Source: Domibacillus sp. (GTDB lineage: Bacteria; Bacillota; Bacilli; Bacillales; Domibacillaceae). Taken from it: DNA of 5,779 nucleotides. Shown piece after piece: positions 1-4,675 of the stretch. Positions within the stretch are counted from its first letter, which is position 1; each line of letters opens with the position of its first letter. Under the pieces are notes generated by a model. It had not been told where the DNA came from and did not search any database. It saw only the letters and a list, made by a program, of their open reading frames with translations. Made by a program: the position numbers and the translations under genes. The stretch spans positions 1 through 5,779 of the forward strand of contig JAPSKG010000149.1 in NCBI GenBank assembly GCA_031177795.1, given 5' to 3'.

Positions 1-27
1 TTGTAAACGCTGTCAACAGAAAAACGG

Positions 28-44
28 ATTTTTGTCACAAAAAT
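28..44. repeat. Perfect odd palindrome, possible operator
   Basis: ATTTTTGTCACAAAAAT has 8-base arms that are exact reverse complements around a single central C. It sits about 100 bases upstream of the first gene and is not followed by a T-tract that would make it a clear terminator. It does not match the Fur/PerR/Zur, CodY, Fnr, TnrA or LexA boxes I know for Bacillus. It could be a repressor site for the gene at 141, a site for a divergent gene left of the window, or chance in AT-rich DNA. Confidence 0.35.
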
Positions 45-90
45 GCTACAAATCCTTTGGGAAAACAGGTGTTTTTTTAAAAAAAACGAG

Positions 91-96
91 TAAAAT
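91..96 (+). promoter_or_regulatory. Possible -10 element of the first gene
   Basis: TAAAAT is one base from the sigma-A -10 consensus and lies 45 bases before the likely start codon at 141. No good -35 stands 16-18 bases upstream. Instead there is a T7A8 tract (72-86), which could act as a curved or UP-like element. This is a weak call based on the -10 and its position only. Confidence 0.25.
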
Positions 97-128
97 AAGT
101 AAGGCAAAGAGATGAAAGAAGAACCATC

Positions 129-134
129 AGGAGG
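129..134 (+). promoter_or_regulatory. Ribosome binding site that decides the first start
   Basis: A perfect AGGAGG ends directly against the ATG at 135, which leaves no spacer for that codon. The ATG at 141 lies six bases further on, at a usable distance. The start at 141 is therefore preferred and the protein loses the first two residues (MK) of the longest frame. Confidence 0.75.
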
Positions 135-140
135 ATGAAA

Positions 141-494
141 ATGATCTATATTGCAGCAACTGCTGTTATTGTTATTGTGCTTGGTATCGTGTTGGCGAAC
201 CGATTTTTAGCGGGTCATAAAGTAGAAGAAGGCATTTTATTTGTTAAATCTGGAGATCAAGAAACTGCTATTCCAATGAATGAAATCGTGGAAGTATTCG
301 GAATGGATGGAGTACCTGAAGATCCTTCCTTTTTGGAAAAATATATTGTACGGCCTTACGTAAAAAAAGAACGGGTTGCTGTGTATACACGTTCAAATGT
401 TTCTTATTTATTTGTGCTTCGCAATTCAGACCGTTTAGTAAAATCAGTAAAAGCAGAAAATCCGAACGTTTATATAAAAGCAAAATTAATTTAA
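141..494 (+). CDS. Small membrane-anchored protein of unknown function
   Basis: A 117-residue protein whose first ~23 residues form one hydrophobic segment (IYIAATAVIVIVLGIVLA then NRFLAGHK), read as a signal anchor. The following basic residues suggest the rest faces the cytoplasm, but topology is not certain. The soluble part (about 25-117) alternates short beta-like stretches: VEEGILFVKSG, TAIPMNEIVEVFG, ERVAVYTRS, VSYLFVLRN, RLVKSVK. That pattern could be a small beta-barrel of the bacterial PH-like kind, as in SunI/YnzG-type Bacillus proteins, but this is inference from strand pattern, not a recognised match. There are no cysteines or obvious catalytic motifs. The start at 141 follows from AGGAGG spacing. 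A weak hairpin terminator follows, so it is probably monocistronic. An 8-codon frame ends inside its ribosome binding region and may couple its translation. Confidence 0.8.
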   Translation: MIYIAATAVIVIVLGIVLANRFLAGHKVEEGILFVKSGDQETAIPMNEIVEVFGMDGVPEDPSFLEKYIVRPYVKKERVAVYTRSNVSYLFVLRNSDRLVKSVKAENPNVYIKAKLI

Positions 495-521
495 ACGGAC
501 CAGGTGCCGTTTTTCTTTTTT
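493..521 (+). terminator. Rho-independent terminator, weak
   Basis: AAACGG (493-498) pairs with CCGTTT (507-512) around an 8-base loop, followed by a T-rich tail to 521 interrupted by one C. It overlaps the stop codon of the first gene. The stem is only six base pairs, so termination may be partial. Confidence 0.6.
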
Positions 522-570
522 AGCAGAAAATAAACAACAGGCCAGTAAAAGTAACTGGGTGGATTGACTA

Positions 571-599
571 TTTACAAATCAAATGGAAACTGTTATTTT
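571..599 (+). promoter_or_regulatory. Sigma-A promoter with extended -10
   Basis: TTTACA (571-576, one mismatch to TTGACA), a 17-base spacer, then TATTTT (594-599) preceded by TG at 591-592, the extended -10 position. The start of transcription should fall near 606, giving a short leader of about 30 bases to the ATG at 636. An overlapping TTGACT at 564-569 is badly spaced and was not used. Confidence 0.6.
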
Positions 600-635
600 A
601 TAGTAGTTATGTTGAACAAAAAAGGGGTTTAATTA

Positions 636-938
636 ATGGTGACATTGTTTACGGAAGATCAGGTGGAAGCGGTCGTAACAGATAGTTCATACTGCTGGAA
701 AAAAAATAGCGTTAAAGTGGAAGATGGCTATCTGAAAAGTACAGGTATGATTACAAACACGCGAATTCCGCTTATTCATGTTGATACTGTCGTTTACTCT
801 TACAACCCGAAAAAACCGGCAATTGTGCCTGTTTTAAAGATAATAGGCAAGGGTGCCGTTTTGTGTGAAATGGAAATTTCAGCTGAACATATTGAAGCGG
901 TTCAAGACTGGATATTAAATGCAATTGAACAATTATAA
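636..938 (+). CDS. Small soluble protein of unknown function, PH-like pattern
   Basis: A 100-residue protein with no signal peptide or membrane segment. AAAAGGGG ends about eight bases before the ATG and supports this start. The sequence reads as a run of short strands (residues ~11-16, 24-31, 34-39, 44-55, 62-69, 73-80) closed by one amphipathic helix (about 82-99, SAEHIEAVQDWILNAIEQL). Strands followed by a terminal helix, with the phrase VEDGYLKSTG...RIPLIHVDTV, is typical of bacterial PH-like domains, where an 'IPL..I' segment follows the first strands. I do not recognise a named family, so the fold is inference only. It has its own promoter and a strong terminator, so it appears to be a single-gene unit. 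It may be functionally paired with the membrane-anchored neighbour upstream, but nothing in the sequence proves that. Confidence 0.8.
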   Translation: MVTLFTEDQVEAVVTDSSYCWKKNSVKVEDGYLKSTGMITNTRIPLIHVDTVVYSYNPKKPAIVPVLKIIGKGAVLCEMEISAEHIEAVQDWILNAIEQL

Positions 939-944
939 CAATTC

Positions 945-974
945 AAAACCGCCTTTTGTTAAAGGCGGTTTTTT
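945..974 (+). terminator. Strong rho-independent terminator
   Basis: AAAACCGCCTTT (945-956) pairs perfectly with AAAGGCGGTTTT (961-972) around the loop TGTT, with a T-run through 974. It begins six bases after the stop of the preceding gene. Because the stem is symmetrical in A/T ends it could also work on the other strand, but no - strand gene enters it. Confidence 0.9.
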
Positions 975-983
975 ACGTGAAAG

Positions 984-988
984 AAAGG
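984..988 (+). promoter_or_regulatory. Ribosome binding site of the YdjM-like gene
   Basis: AAAGG (part of AAGAAAGG) is the only Shine-Dalgarno-like sequence between the terminator and the gene. It touches the ATG at 989, is three bases from the ATG at 992, and is nine bases from the CTG at 998. Normal spacing in Bacillus is about 7-9 bases, so spacing alone favours the CTG. Confidence 0.45.
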
Positions 989-1627
989 ATGATGGTTCTG
1001 AAAGGAAAAACACACGCAGCTATCGGGGCAGTATCAGGAACGATTGTGGCAGTATGGGTGGAAGCAGCGCCTTTTGAAACCGCCTTGCTTGCTTTGATTG
1101 GATCGGTTTCGGCATTAGTTCCAGATCTTGATGTAAATGGAAAGCTGGCGAACTCAATAACAGTGGAGAAAAAATGGCTTATTTTATTTTTTACAGTATC
1201 TGGACTTTTACTAGCCTTATACAGCTATTTTATGCTTTTTGGCGTCAACCAAATAACAGGTTTTTTAACCAGCATTGGGCTTTTGCTTTTACCTCGTTTG
1301 TTTATTAAACAAAGAACTATGTTGTTTCTTACAGGTGCAGCTGTTGTTTATGCCGGCTGGTACATACAGCAAAACTGGCTTATTTATACAGGATTATTTA
1401 TTTTGTTTGCTTCACTTGTTTCTCACCGCACCTGGACGCATTCTTTAATTGGATTTTGGCTATTTTATTTTGTAGCAGCCGAAATATCGCGCACTTATTT
1501 GTTGCCGGGGTTGCTTCCTGCCTTGCTTTTAAGTTATTTTTCTCATTTATTAGCAGATATGAAACTGTTGCCGGCTAACAAAAAAGGAATCAAGTTTTTT
1601 TACCCCATTTGGAAAAAAGAGTTTTAG
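989..1627 (+). CDS. YdjM/DUF457-family membrane-bound metal-dependent hydrolase
   Basis: A predicted integral membrane protein of the YdjM (LexA-binding inner membrane hydrolase, PF04307/DUF457) family. Counting from 989 (212 residues), the family landmarks are: THAAIGA with His9 at the N-terminus; PDLD at 45-48 after the first membrane segment; HRTWTHS at 146-152; SHLLADM at 185-191; and a C-terminal FFYPIW near 203-208. The conserved His and Asp residues are thought to bind metal near the membrane surface. About six hydrophobic segments alternate with short loops. The exact substrate is unknown for the family. The frame stays open upstream to a TTG at 956, but that lies in the terminator stem of the preceding gene. 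The real start is ATG 989, ATG 992 or CTG 998. CTG would give MKGKTH, the usual N-terminal length in this family. No clear promoter fits between the terminator and the gene, so it may depend on readthrough. No LexA box is seen. Confidence 0.85.
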   Translation: MMVLKGKTHAAIGAVSGTIVAVWVEAAPFETALLALIGSVSALVPDLDVNGKLANSITVEKKWLILFFTVSGLLLALYSYFMLFGVNQITGFLTSIGLLLLPRLFIKQRTMLFLTGAAVVYAGWYIQQNWLIYTGLFILFASLVSHRTWTHSLIGFWLFYFVAAEISRTYLLPGLLPALLLSYFSHLLADMKLLPANKKGIKFFYPIWKKEF

Positions 1628-1648
1628 AGCAGAAACTGCTCTTTTTTT
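1626..1648 (+). terminator. Rho-independent terminator after the YdjM-like gene
   Basis: AGAGCAG (1626-1632) pairs with CTGCTCT (1636-1642) around a three-base AAA loop, followed by an uninterrupted T-run to 1648. The stem starts inside the TAG stop codon of the gene. Confidence 0.85.
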
Positions 1649-1668
1649 ATATTGTACAATGTGCAAAA

Positions 1669-1697
1669 TTCAAAATAATTCATAAGAAAAATATCAT
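1669..1697 (+). promoter_or_regulatory. Possible sigma-A promoter of the Spo0M-like gene
   Basis: TTCAAA (1669-1674), a 17-base spacer and TATCAT (1692-1697) give a -35 with two mismatches and a -10 with one mismatch. It would leave a leader of about 50 bases. The region is AT-rich, so chance matches are expected. B. subtilis spo0M is known to use sigma-H and sigma-W, but I found no convincing site for either here. Confidence 0.3.
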
Positions 1698-1754
1698 TAA
1701 ATCACTTTAAAAAGGGAATAAGAATAAAAATAAAAAAAAGGGGGATACTTTCGT

Positions 1755-2159
1755 ATGTGGAGAGATTTTTTTTCAAGTATTGGCATTGGCAGTGTGAAAA
1801 TTGACACGGTGGTAAACGAAAAAACAGCTGCGCCTGGAGAAACAATTTCAGGACAAGTATTTTTAAAAGGCGGCCAAGCAGATGAACCGGTTGAAAAAAT
1901 TCAAATCTTATTATACTTGCAGTATGAAGAAGTAAGAGAAGACAGCGATTTTTCATGGCATGATAAACACATTGAAGAAATTACAATCAATGTAAACAAG
2001 GCGATCAAAGCAGGTGAAAAAAACACAATTCCTTTTTTTGTTTCAGTTCCTGAAAATGGGCCTAAAACAGATGAAAAACACAAATGGTTTATTCGGACAA
2101 AAGCTTTTATCGGTCAGGCAGTAGACCCGGAAGATGAAGACGAAATTATCGTTAAGTAA
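1755..2159 (+). CDS. Short Spo0M-family (arrestin-like) protein, N-terminal domain only
   Basis: A 134-residue protein matching the N-terminal half of Bacillus Spo0M, an arrestin-fold regulator affecting sporulation initiation. Landmarks: a start like F..SIGIGSVKIDTV (residues ~5-20); GETISGQVFLKGG (28-40), the family's 'PGETVSG.V...GG' strand; PVEKIQILLYLQYEE (45-59); IKAGEKNTIPFFVSVPENGP (84-103); and the closing W.IRTKAFIGQAVDPEDEDEIIV (111-133), equivalent to the 'VDPTDEDYIEV' that ends the N-domain in Spo0M. Spo0M is usually about 250 residues. Here a TAA follows the domain directly and the next 100 bases hold another gene's promoter, so the C-terminal half is absent rather than frameshifted. 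AAAAGGGGG ends about ten bases before the ATG. No signal peptide or membrane segment is visible, so it is cytoplasmic. It could be an intact short paralogue or a truncated spo0M. No clear terminator follows. Confidence 0.85.
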   Translation: MWRDFFSSIGIGSVKIDTVVNEKTAAPGETISGQVFLKGGQADEPVEKIQILLYLQYEEVREDSDFSWHDKHIEEITINVNKAIKAGEKNTIPFFVSVPENGPKTDEKHKWFIRTKAFIGQAVDPEDEDEIIVK

Positions 2160-2185
2160 AAACAAAAAACCTTCTTTTTCAGTTA

Positions 2186-2214
2186 TTGACAAAAAGATTC
2201 CGTTGTTATATATT
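2186..2214 (+). promoter_or_regulatory. Strong sigma-A promoter of the 45-codon gene
   Basis: A perfect TTGACA (2186-2191), an ideal 17-base spacer and TATATT (2209-2214, one mismatch to TATAAT). This is the best promoter in the window. Transcription should begin near 2221, giving a leader of about 37 bases. The -10 lies within the first copy of the TTGTTATATA repeat. Confidence 0.8.
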
Positions 2215-2242
2215 AGTTCAAACAAAATAAAATTGTTATATA
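2203..2242 (+). repeat. Direct repeat TTGTTATATA, two copies 30 bases apart
   Basis: TTGTTATATA occurs at 2203-2212, over the -10 element, and at 2233-2242, in the untranslated leader just before the ribosome binding site. The 30-base offset is close to three helical turns, so both copies face the same side of the DNA. This is a layout expected of an operator, though low complexity makes chance possible. Confidence 0.5.
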
Positions 2243-2245
2243 ACA
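2234..2245. promoter_or_regulatory. Perfect 12-base palindrome in the leader, possible operator
   Basis: TGTTATATAACA is an exact even palindrome containing most of the second repeat copy. Its last A is the first base of the AGGAGGTGA ribosome binding site. With no loop it is more likely a DNA-level dimeric repressor site than an RNA hairpin. The cognate regulator is unknown. Confidence 0.4.
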
Positions 2246-2253
2246 GGAGGTGA
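2245..2253 (+). promoter_or_regulatory. Perfect Shine-Dalgarno of the 45-codon gene
   Basis: AGGAGGTGA is fully complementary to the 16S rRNA 3' end, with seven bases between the AGGAGG core and the ATG at 2258. Such a site before a frame this short is strong evidence that the frame is translated. Confidence 0.9.
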
Positions 2254-2257
2254 AAAG

Positions 2258-2395
2258 ATGGAAACATATAAGGAAGCATATAACTATTATAAAAAAATTT
2301 GTTATAATCTTGATTTAGACATTATTCCATTTTATCAATTTATCCGCAATCTTACAGAAGACCAAATGCAAATGTATATGAAAAAAGCAAATTAA
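2258..2395 (+). CDS. 45-residue small protein, possibly Sda-like
   Basis: This short frame encodes a 45-residue, Tyr-rich, predicted all-helical protein. A near-consensus promoter, a perfect Shine-Dalgarno and a following terminator argue that it is a real gene. By hand alignment, residues 10-23 (YYKKICYNLDLDII) resemble the core of Sda (YFKATEMNLNRDFI), the 46-residue inhibitor of sporulation kinases. Y10, K12, N17, L18, D21 and I23 match. L18 and I22 fall where Sda has Leu21 and Phe25, the residues used to bind KinA. The pattern is two helices joined by a tight turn, and Pro24 sits in the first turn of helix 2. The usual Sda start (LSDE-LL) and its basic helix-2 end are missing, so homology is uncertain. 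Counted G+C is 32 of 138 bases (23%), well below its neighbours. The alternative is an unrelated small protein of unknown role. Confidence 0.8.
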   Translation: METYKEAYNYYKKICYNLDLDIIPFYQFIRNLTEDQMQMYMKKAN

Positions 2396-2440
2396 CGAAA
2401 AGGAATGGTTACAACGGAATCAGTAAAAGAATGTCACGTG

Positions 2441-2478
2441 TAAAACCCCGTCAAGCTAAAAAAGCTGACGGGGTTTTA
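2441..2478. terminator. Bidirectional terminator between convergent transcripts
   Basis: TAAAACCCCGTC (2441-2452) pairs with GACGGGGTTTTA (2467-2478). Inside it, AGCT (2454-2457) pairs with AGCT (2463-2466) around an A5 loop, with one bulged A at 2453. The U-runs on both sides let it end the + strand small gene and the - strand operon, whose last stop is four bases away at 2482. Confidence 0.92.
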
Positions 2479-2481
2479 AGT

Positions 2482-2766
2482 TTATTTATTTAAATGTGCT
2501 GCACAATAATCGCGAACCTGTTCAAGCTCATCTTCTTCCAATTCAAAGTCAAGGACACTATCATCTGCACGATTATGCAGAAAAAGACCAACAATTTTTT
2601 GCTCAGTGTCTGTTACTGCATATAAAACCCGAATATAAAAACCTTCAGGTGAAAACAGTTCATCTTCCTCATCTACTAAAGCAAAAAGATGGAATTCATA
2701 ACGGTTTCCTTCTAAGATGCCAAATGGATCCGCAATTTTCTCAAGGGTATGGTCTGTAATAATCAT
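2482..2766 (-). CDS. Small acidic protein, DUF6509-like
   Basis: A 94-residue cytoplasmic protein, last gene of the - strand operon. It begins MIITDHTLEKIADPFGILEGNRYEF, followed by an acidic stretch DEEDELFSPEG (32-42), strands around 43-50 and 57-64, and a C-terminal FELEEDELEQVRDYCAAHL (74-92) that reads as an acidic helix. I associate this pattern with the uncharacterised DUF6509 family of Bacillus, sometimes mislabelled 'pullulanase' in databases; this is from memory and moderate in certainty. No enzyme motif is present and the length excludes a pullulanase. The frame extends 14 codons upstream into the end of the regulator gene, but AAGGAGG stands seven bases before the ATG at 2766 and fixes the start. 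Co-transcription with the upstream regulator is implied by the short gap. Function unknown. Confidence 0.85.
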   Translation of the reverse strand: MIITDHTLEKIADPFGILEGNRYEFHLFALVDEEDELFSPEGFYIRVLYAVTDTEQKIVGLFLHNRADDSVLDFELEEDELEQVRDYCAAHLNK

Positions 2767-2770
2767 GTTT

Positions 2771-2780
2771 GTTCCTCCTT
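2771..2780 (-). promoter_or_regulatory. Ribosome binding site fixing the start of the last operon gene
   Basis: AAGGAGGAAC on the - strand is a near-perfect Shine-Dalgarno with seven bases between its GGAGG core and the ATG at 2766. It begins four bases beyond the stop of the MocR-type regulator, so the two genes are almost touching and no separate promoter fits between them. Confidence 0.85.
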
Positions 2781-2783
2781 TAT

Positions 2784-4151
2784 TTATCTCGATAAAGCGA
2801 TAATCCATTTTTTCATACGCTTGATTCCTTCATCAAATTGCGCCGGCCGGGCGTAGCCATAGGATAAACGAATAGATCGGGAAGCACCCTCAGTGTAAAT
2901 GCTTCCTGGGTGAAACAAAATTCCTTCATTTAAAGCTTCAGCATACAATTCTTTTATTGAAATGTCTTGTTTTAAACGCAGCCAGATAAAAAAGCCGCCG
3001 TCCGGCATAAACCAGTCCGCAACATCGGACAAATGGCGTTTTAAAGAATCATTTGCTGATTCGCGGCGTTTTATAAGTTCCTTGCGGACATACTCAAGAT
3101 GCTGTTCATATAGCCCTTCACCAAGCCATTCTGCTGCCACGCGCTGAGATAAAGAACTTGTGCCGTAATCTGATTGCATCTTTACAGCCGACAAACGTTC
3201 AATCACAGGCCGTGCTCCTGCAATCCAGCCGATTCGAAGACCGGGGCTTAATGTTTTGGATAAACTGCCAATGTACAACACGTTTCCCCGGCTGTCCAGT
3301 GATTTTAAAGAAGGGGGAGGAGGCTTATCAAGCCATAAATCCCTGTAAATATCGTCTTCAATAATAGGCAGCTGATGAAGCGCGCAATAGGAAATCAGTT
3401 TTTTTCTTCTTGCTTCGCTCATTAAAATCCCTGTTGGGTTGTGGAAGCACGGAATGGTATAAAGAGCACTTGGCTGTCCGGGTTTCCAAATTTGCTGCAG
3501 GCTTTCTGTATCCAGTCCTTCTTCATCCATTTGCACTCCGGTCAGAGACATGCCAAGCGATTGAAATAAATGCAGGGAATACAAATAAGATGGTTCTTCT
3601 AGAAAAATGGAAGATCCTCGTTCTAAAAGACCGGAAGCAATTAATTGAAGACCCTGCATGGCGCCGGATACAATCAAAATAGAAGAAGGGGAAACAGGCG
3701 TGCCCTGGCGTGCCATATAATCTGCAATGGCCTGGCGAAGCGGCTCATAGCCGCTTCGGTCTTCGTATCCCAGCGAGCTGATTTTTCCTGACAGCCGGCC
3801 GAGTATGTCATTTAAATAGCCTTCAGGGAAAACATCTTCAGCAAGCTCTCCTTTGCTTAAATCAATAATGCCCGCTTCAGCATTTTTCAAAACAGGCTTT
3901 TTTTCTAGAGGTAAAGAAGCAAGCAATGACCATGTGCCATTTGCCACAATGGTGCCTTTTCCCATTACTCCTTCGATAATGCCATCCGCTTTTAATTGTT
4001 CTAGTGCTGCAACAACGGTGCTGCGGTTAACTGAAAAATCTTCAGCTAAAGCACGCTGGCTCGGAATTTTCATTCCTGGAGCCCATTTGCCCAGTTTAAT
4101 CTGTTCTTTAATCCAGCCGGCAAGAAAATCTGCTTTTAAGCTTTTTCTCAT
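2784..4151 (-). CDS. MocR/GabR-family PLP-dependent transcriptional regulator
   Basis: A 455-residue fusion of a GntR-type winged helix-turn-helix (about 1-72: SQRALAEDFSVNRSTVVAAL as the recognition region, then GIIEGVMGKGTIVA as the wing) with a fold-type I aminotransferase domain (about 95-453). Conserved PLP-site features are present: GAMQGLQL (163-170), HNPTG (237-241), EDDIYRDL (265-272), SLSKTLSPGLRIGW (296-309) with Lys299 as the expected Schiff-base lysine, and RLSYGYA with Arg428 for the ligand carboxylate. Family members bind DNA through the N-domain and sense amino-acid-like or pyridoxal ligands through the C-domain. The interdomain linker (about 73-94) is short. The ligand and target cannot be told from sequence. 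The ATG overlaps the msrA stop as ATGA, and no strong Shine-Dalgarno precedes it, so translational coupling is likely. Unusually for the family, the regulator sits inside an operon rather than divergent from its target. Confidence 0.93.
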   Translation of the reverse strand: MRKSLKADFLAGWIKEQIKLGKWAPGMKIPSQRALAEDFSVNRSTVVAALEQLKADGIIEGVMGKGTIVANGTWSLLASLPLEKKPVLKNAEAGIIDLSKGELAEDVFPEGYLNDILGRLSGKISSLGYEDRSGYEPLRQAIADYMARQGTPVSPSSILIVSGAMQGLQLIASGLLERGSSIFLEEPSYLYSLHLFQSLGMSLTGVQMDEEGLDTESLQQIWKPGQPSALYTIPCFHNPTGILMSEARRKKLISYCALHQLPIIEDDIYRDLWLDKPPPPSLKSLDSRGNVLYIGSLSKTLSPGLRIGWIAGARPVIERLSAVKMQSDYGTSSLSQRVAAEWLGEGLYEQHLEYVRKELIKRRESANDSLKRHLSDVADWFMPDGGFFIWLRLKQDISIKELYAEALNEGILFHPGSIYTEGASRSIRLSYGYARPAQFDEGIKRMKKWIIALSR

Positions 4152-4675
4152 TTTTCAGTCCAGTGGTTCTCCAAAAATTCATCCCGGCCAGATTGGCTGC
4201 GATCAGCTTCGTATTCTTCCTTATTTGTTTTATAAAAATCTTGATGATAGTCCTCGGCTGGATAAAATGGAACAGCCGGCAAAATAGGTGTCACGATCGG
4301 TTTTTTAAACCTTCCGCTTTCAGCAAGCCGTTTTTTGGATTTTTCAGCAGCGGATTTTTGCTCGTTCGTTTGATAAAAAATAGCGGCCCGATAGGATTCT
4401 CCTCGATCTTGAAATTGTCCTTCATCATCAGTTGGATCAACTTGCTGCCAGTAAATTTCTAATAACTGCTCGTACGAAAAAATGTCGGAGTCAAATGTAA
4501 TTTTTACGGCTTCCATATGGCCTGTGCCGCCTGCTTTTACTTGTTCGTACGATGGATTTTCAACATGTCCGCCTGTATATCCTGACACGACAGAATCTAT
4601 TCCTTCCCATTGATCAAACGGTTTAACCATACACCAAAAGCAGCCGCCGGCAAAAATTGCTGTTTCTTTTTTCAT
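4148..4675 (-). CDS. msrA: Peptide methionine-(S)-S-oxide reductase MsrA
   Basis: A cytoplasmic repair enzyme of 175 residues, the normal length for a single-domain MsrA, which reduces the S-epimer of methionine sulfoxide in proteins and free Met-SO using thioredoxin. The active-site signature is AGGCFWCMVKPFD (residues 9-21) with Cys12 as the expected nucleophile and Cys15 completing a CxxC. These are the only cysteines, so the sulfenic acid is probably resolved by Cys15. Further family features: SGYTGGHVENPSYEQV (31-46), TGHMEAVKITF (51-61) with Glu55, DPTDDEGQFQDRGESYRAAIF (80-100) with Asp90 and Tyr95, and the C-terminal FYPAEDYHQDFYKTN (137-151) and SGRDEFLENHW (162-172). No MsrB domain is fused and no msrB lies next door. 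AAAGGAAG stands about seven bases before the ATG. The ATG overlaps the stop of the radical SAM gene as ATGA. Confidence 0.96.
   Translation of the reverse strand: MKKETAIFAGGCFWCMVKPFDQWEGIDSVVSGYTGGHVENPSYEQVKAGGTGHMEAVKITFDSDIFSYEQLLEIYWQQVDPTDDEGQFQDRGESYRAAIFYQTNEQKSAAEKSKKRLAESGRFKKPIVTPILPAVPFYPAEDYHQDFYKTNKEEYEADRSQSGRDEFLENHWTEK

Noticed and set aside
564..569. TTGACT as a -35 for the gene at 636.
   Set aside because: The nearest reasonable -10 sequences are 21-24 bases away. The overlapping TTTACA at 571 has ideal spacing and an extended -10.
585..610. GGAAAC as a sigma-W type -35 upstream of the gene at 636.
   Set aside because: The first base differs from TGAAAC and no CGTA-like -10 lies 16-17 bases downstream.
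1694..1721. Sigma-B-like (CATTAA, 14 bases, GGGAAT) and sigma-H-like -10 (AGGGAATAA) sequences before the Spo0M-like gene.
   Set aside because: The sigma-B -35 has two mismatches including the key G, and no properly spaced sigma-H -35 exists. In such AT-rich DNA these are probably chance matches.
1702..2279. Three - strand open frames opposite the Spo0M-like and small genes.
   Set aside because: They are Phe/Leu/Ile-rich translations of AT-rich antisense DNA and cover the strong promoter and Shine-Dalgarno of + strand genes.
2340..2348. TTATCCGCA, one base from a DnaA box, inside the possibly Sda-like gene.
   Set aside because: It is a single imperfect site within a coding stretch, with no cluster of further boxes. 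DnaA control, as in B. subtilis sda, cannot be claimed from it.
2405..2443. A 12-residue frame MVTTESVKECHV just after the 45-codon gene.
   Set aside because: The AAAAGGA before it touches its ATG with no spacer, the frame runs into the terminator stem, and nothing supports translation.
2496..4462. Several + strand open frames of 60-144 codons opposite the - strand operon (for example 3853-4287 and 4163-4462).
   Set aside because: They lie wholly antisense to well-recognised genes, lack Shine-Dalgarno sequences, and their translations are low-complexity or match nothing known. They are what is expected opposite codon-biased genes.
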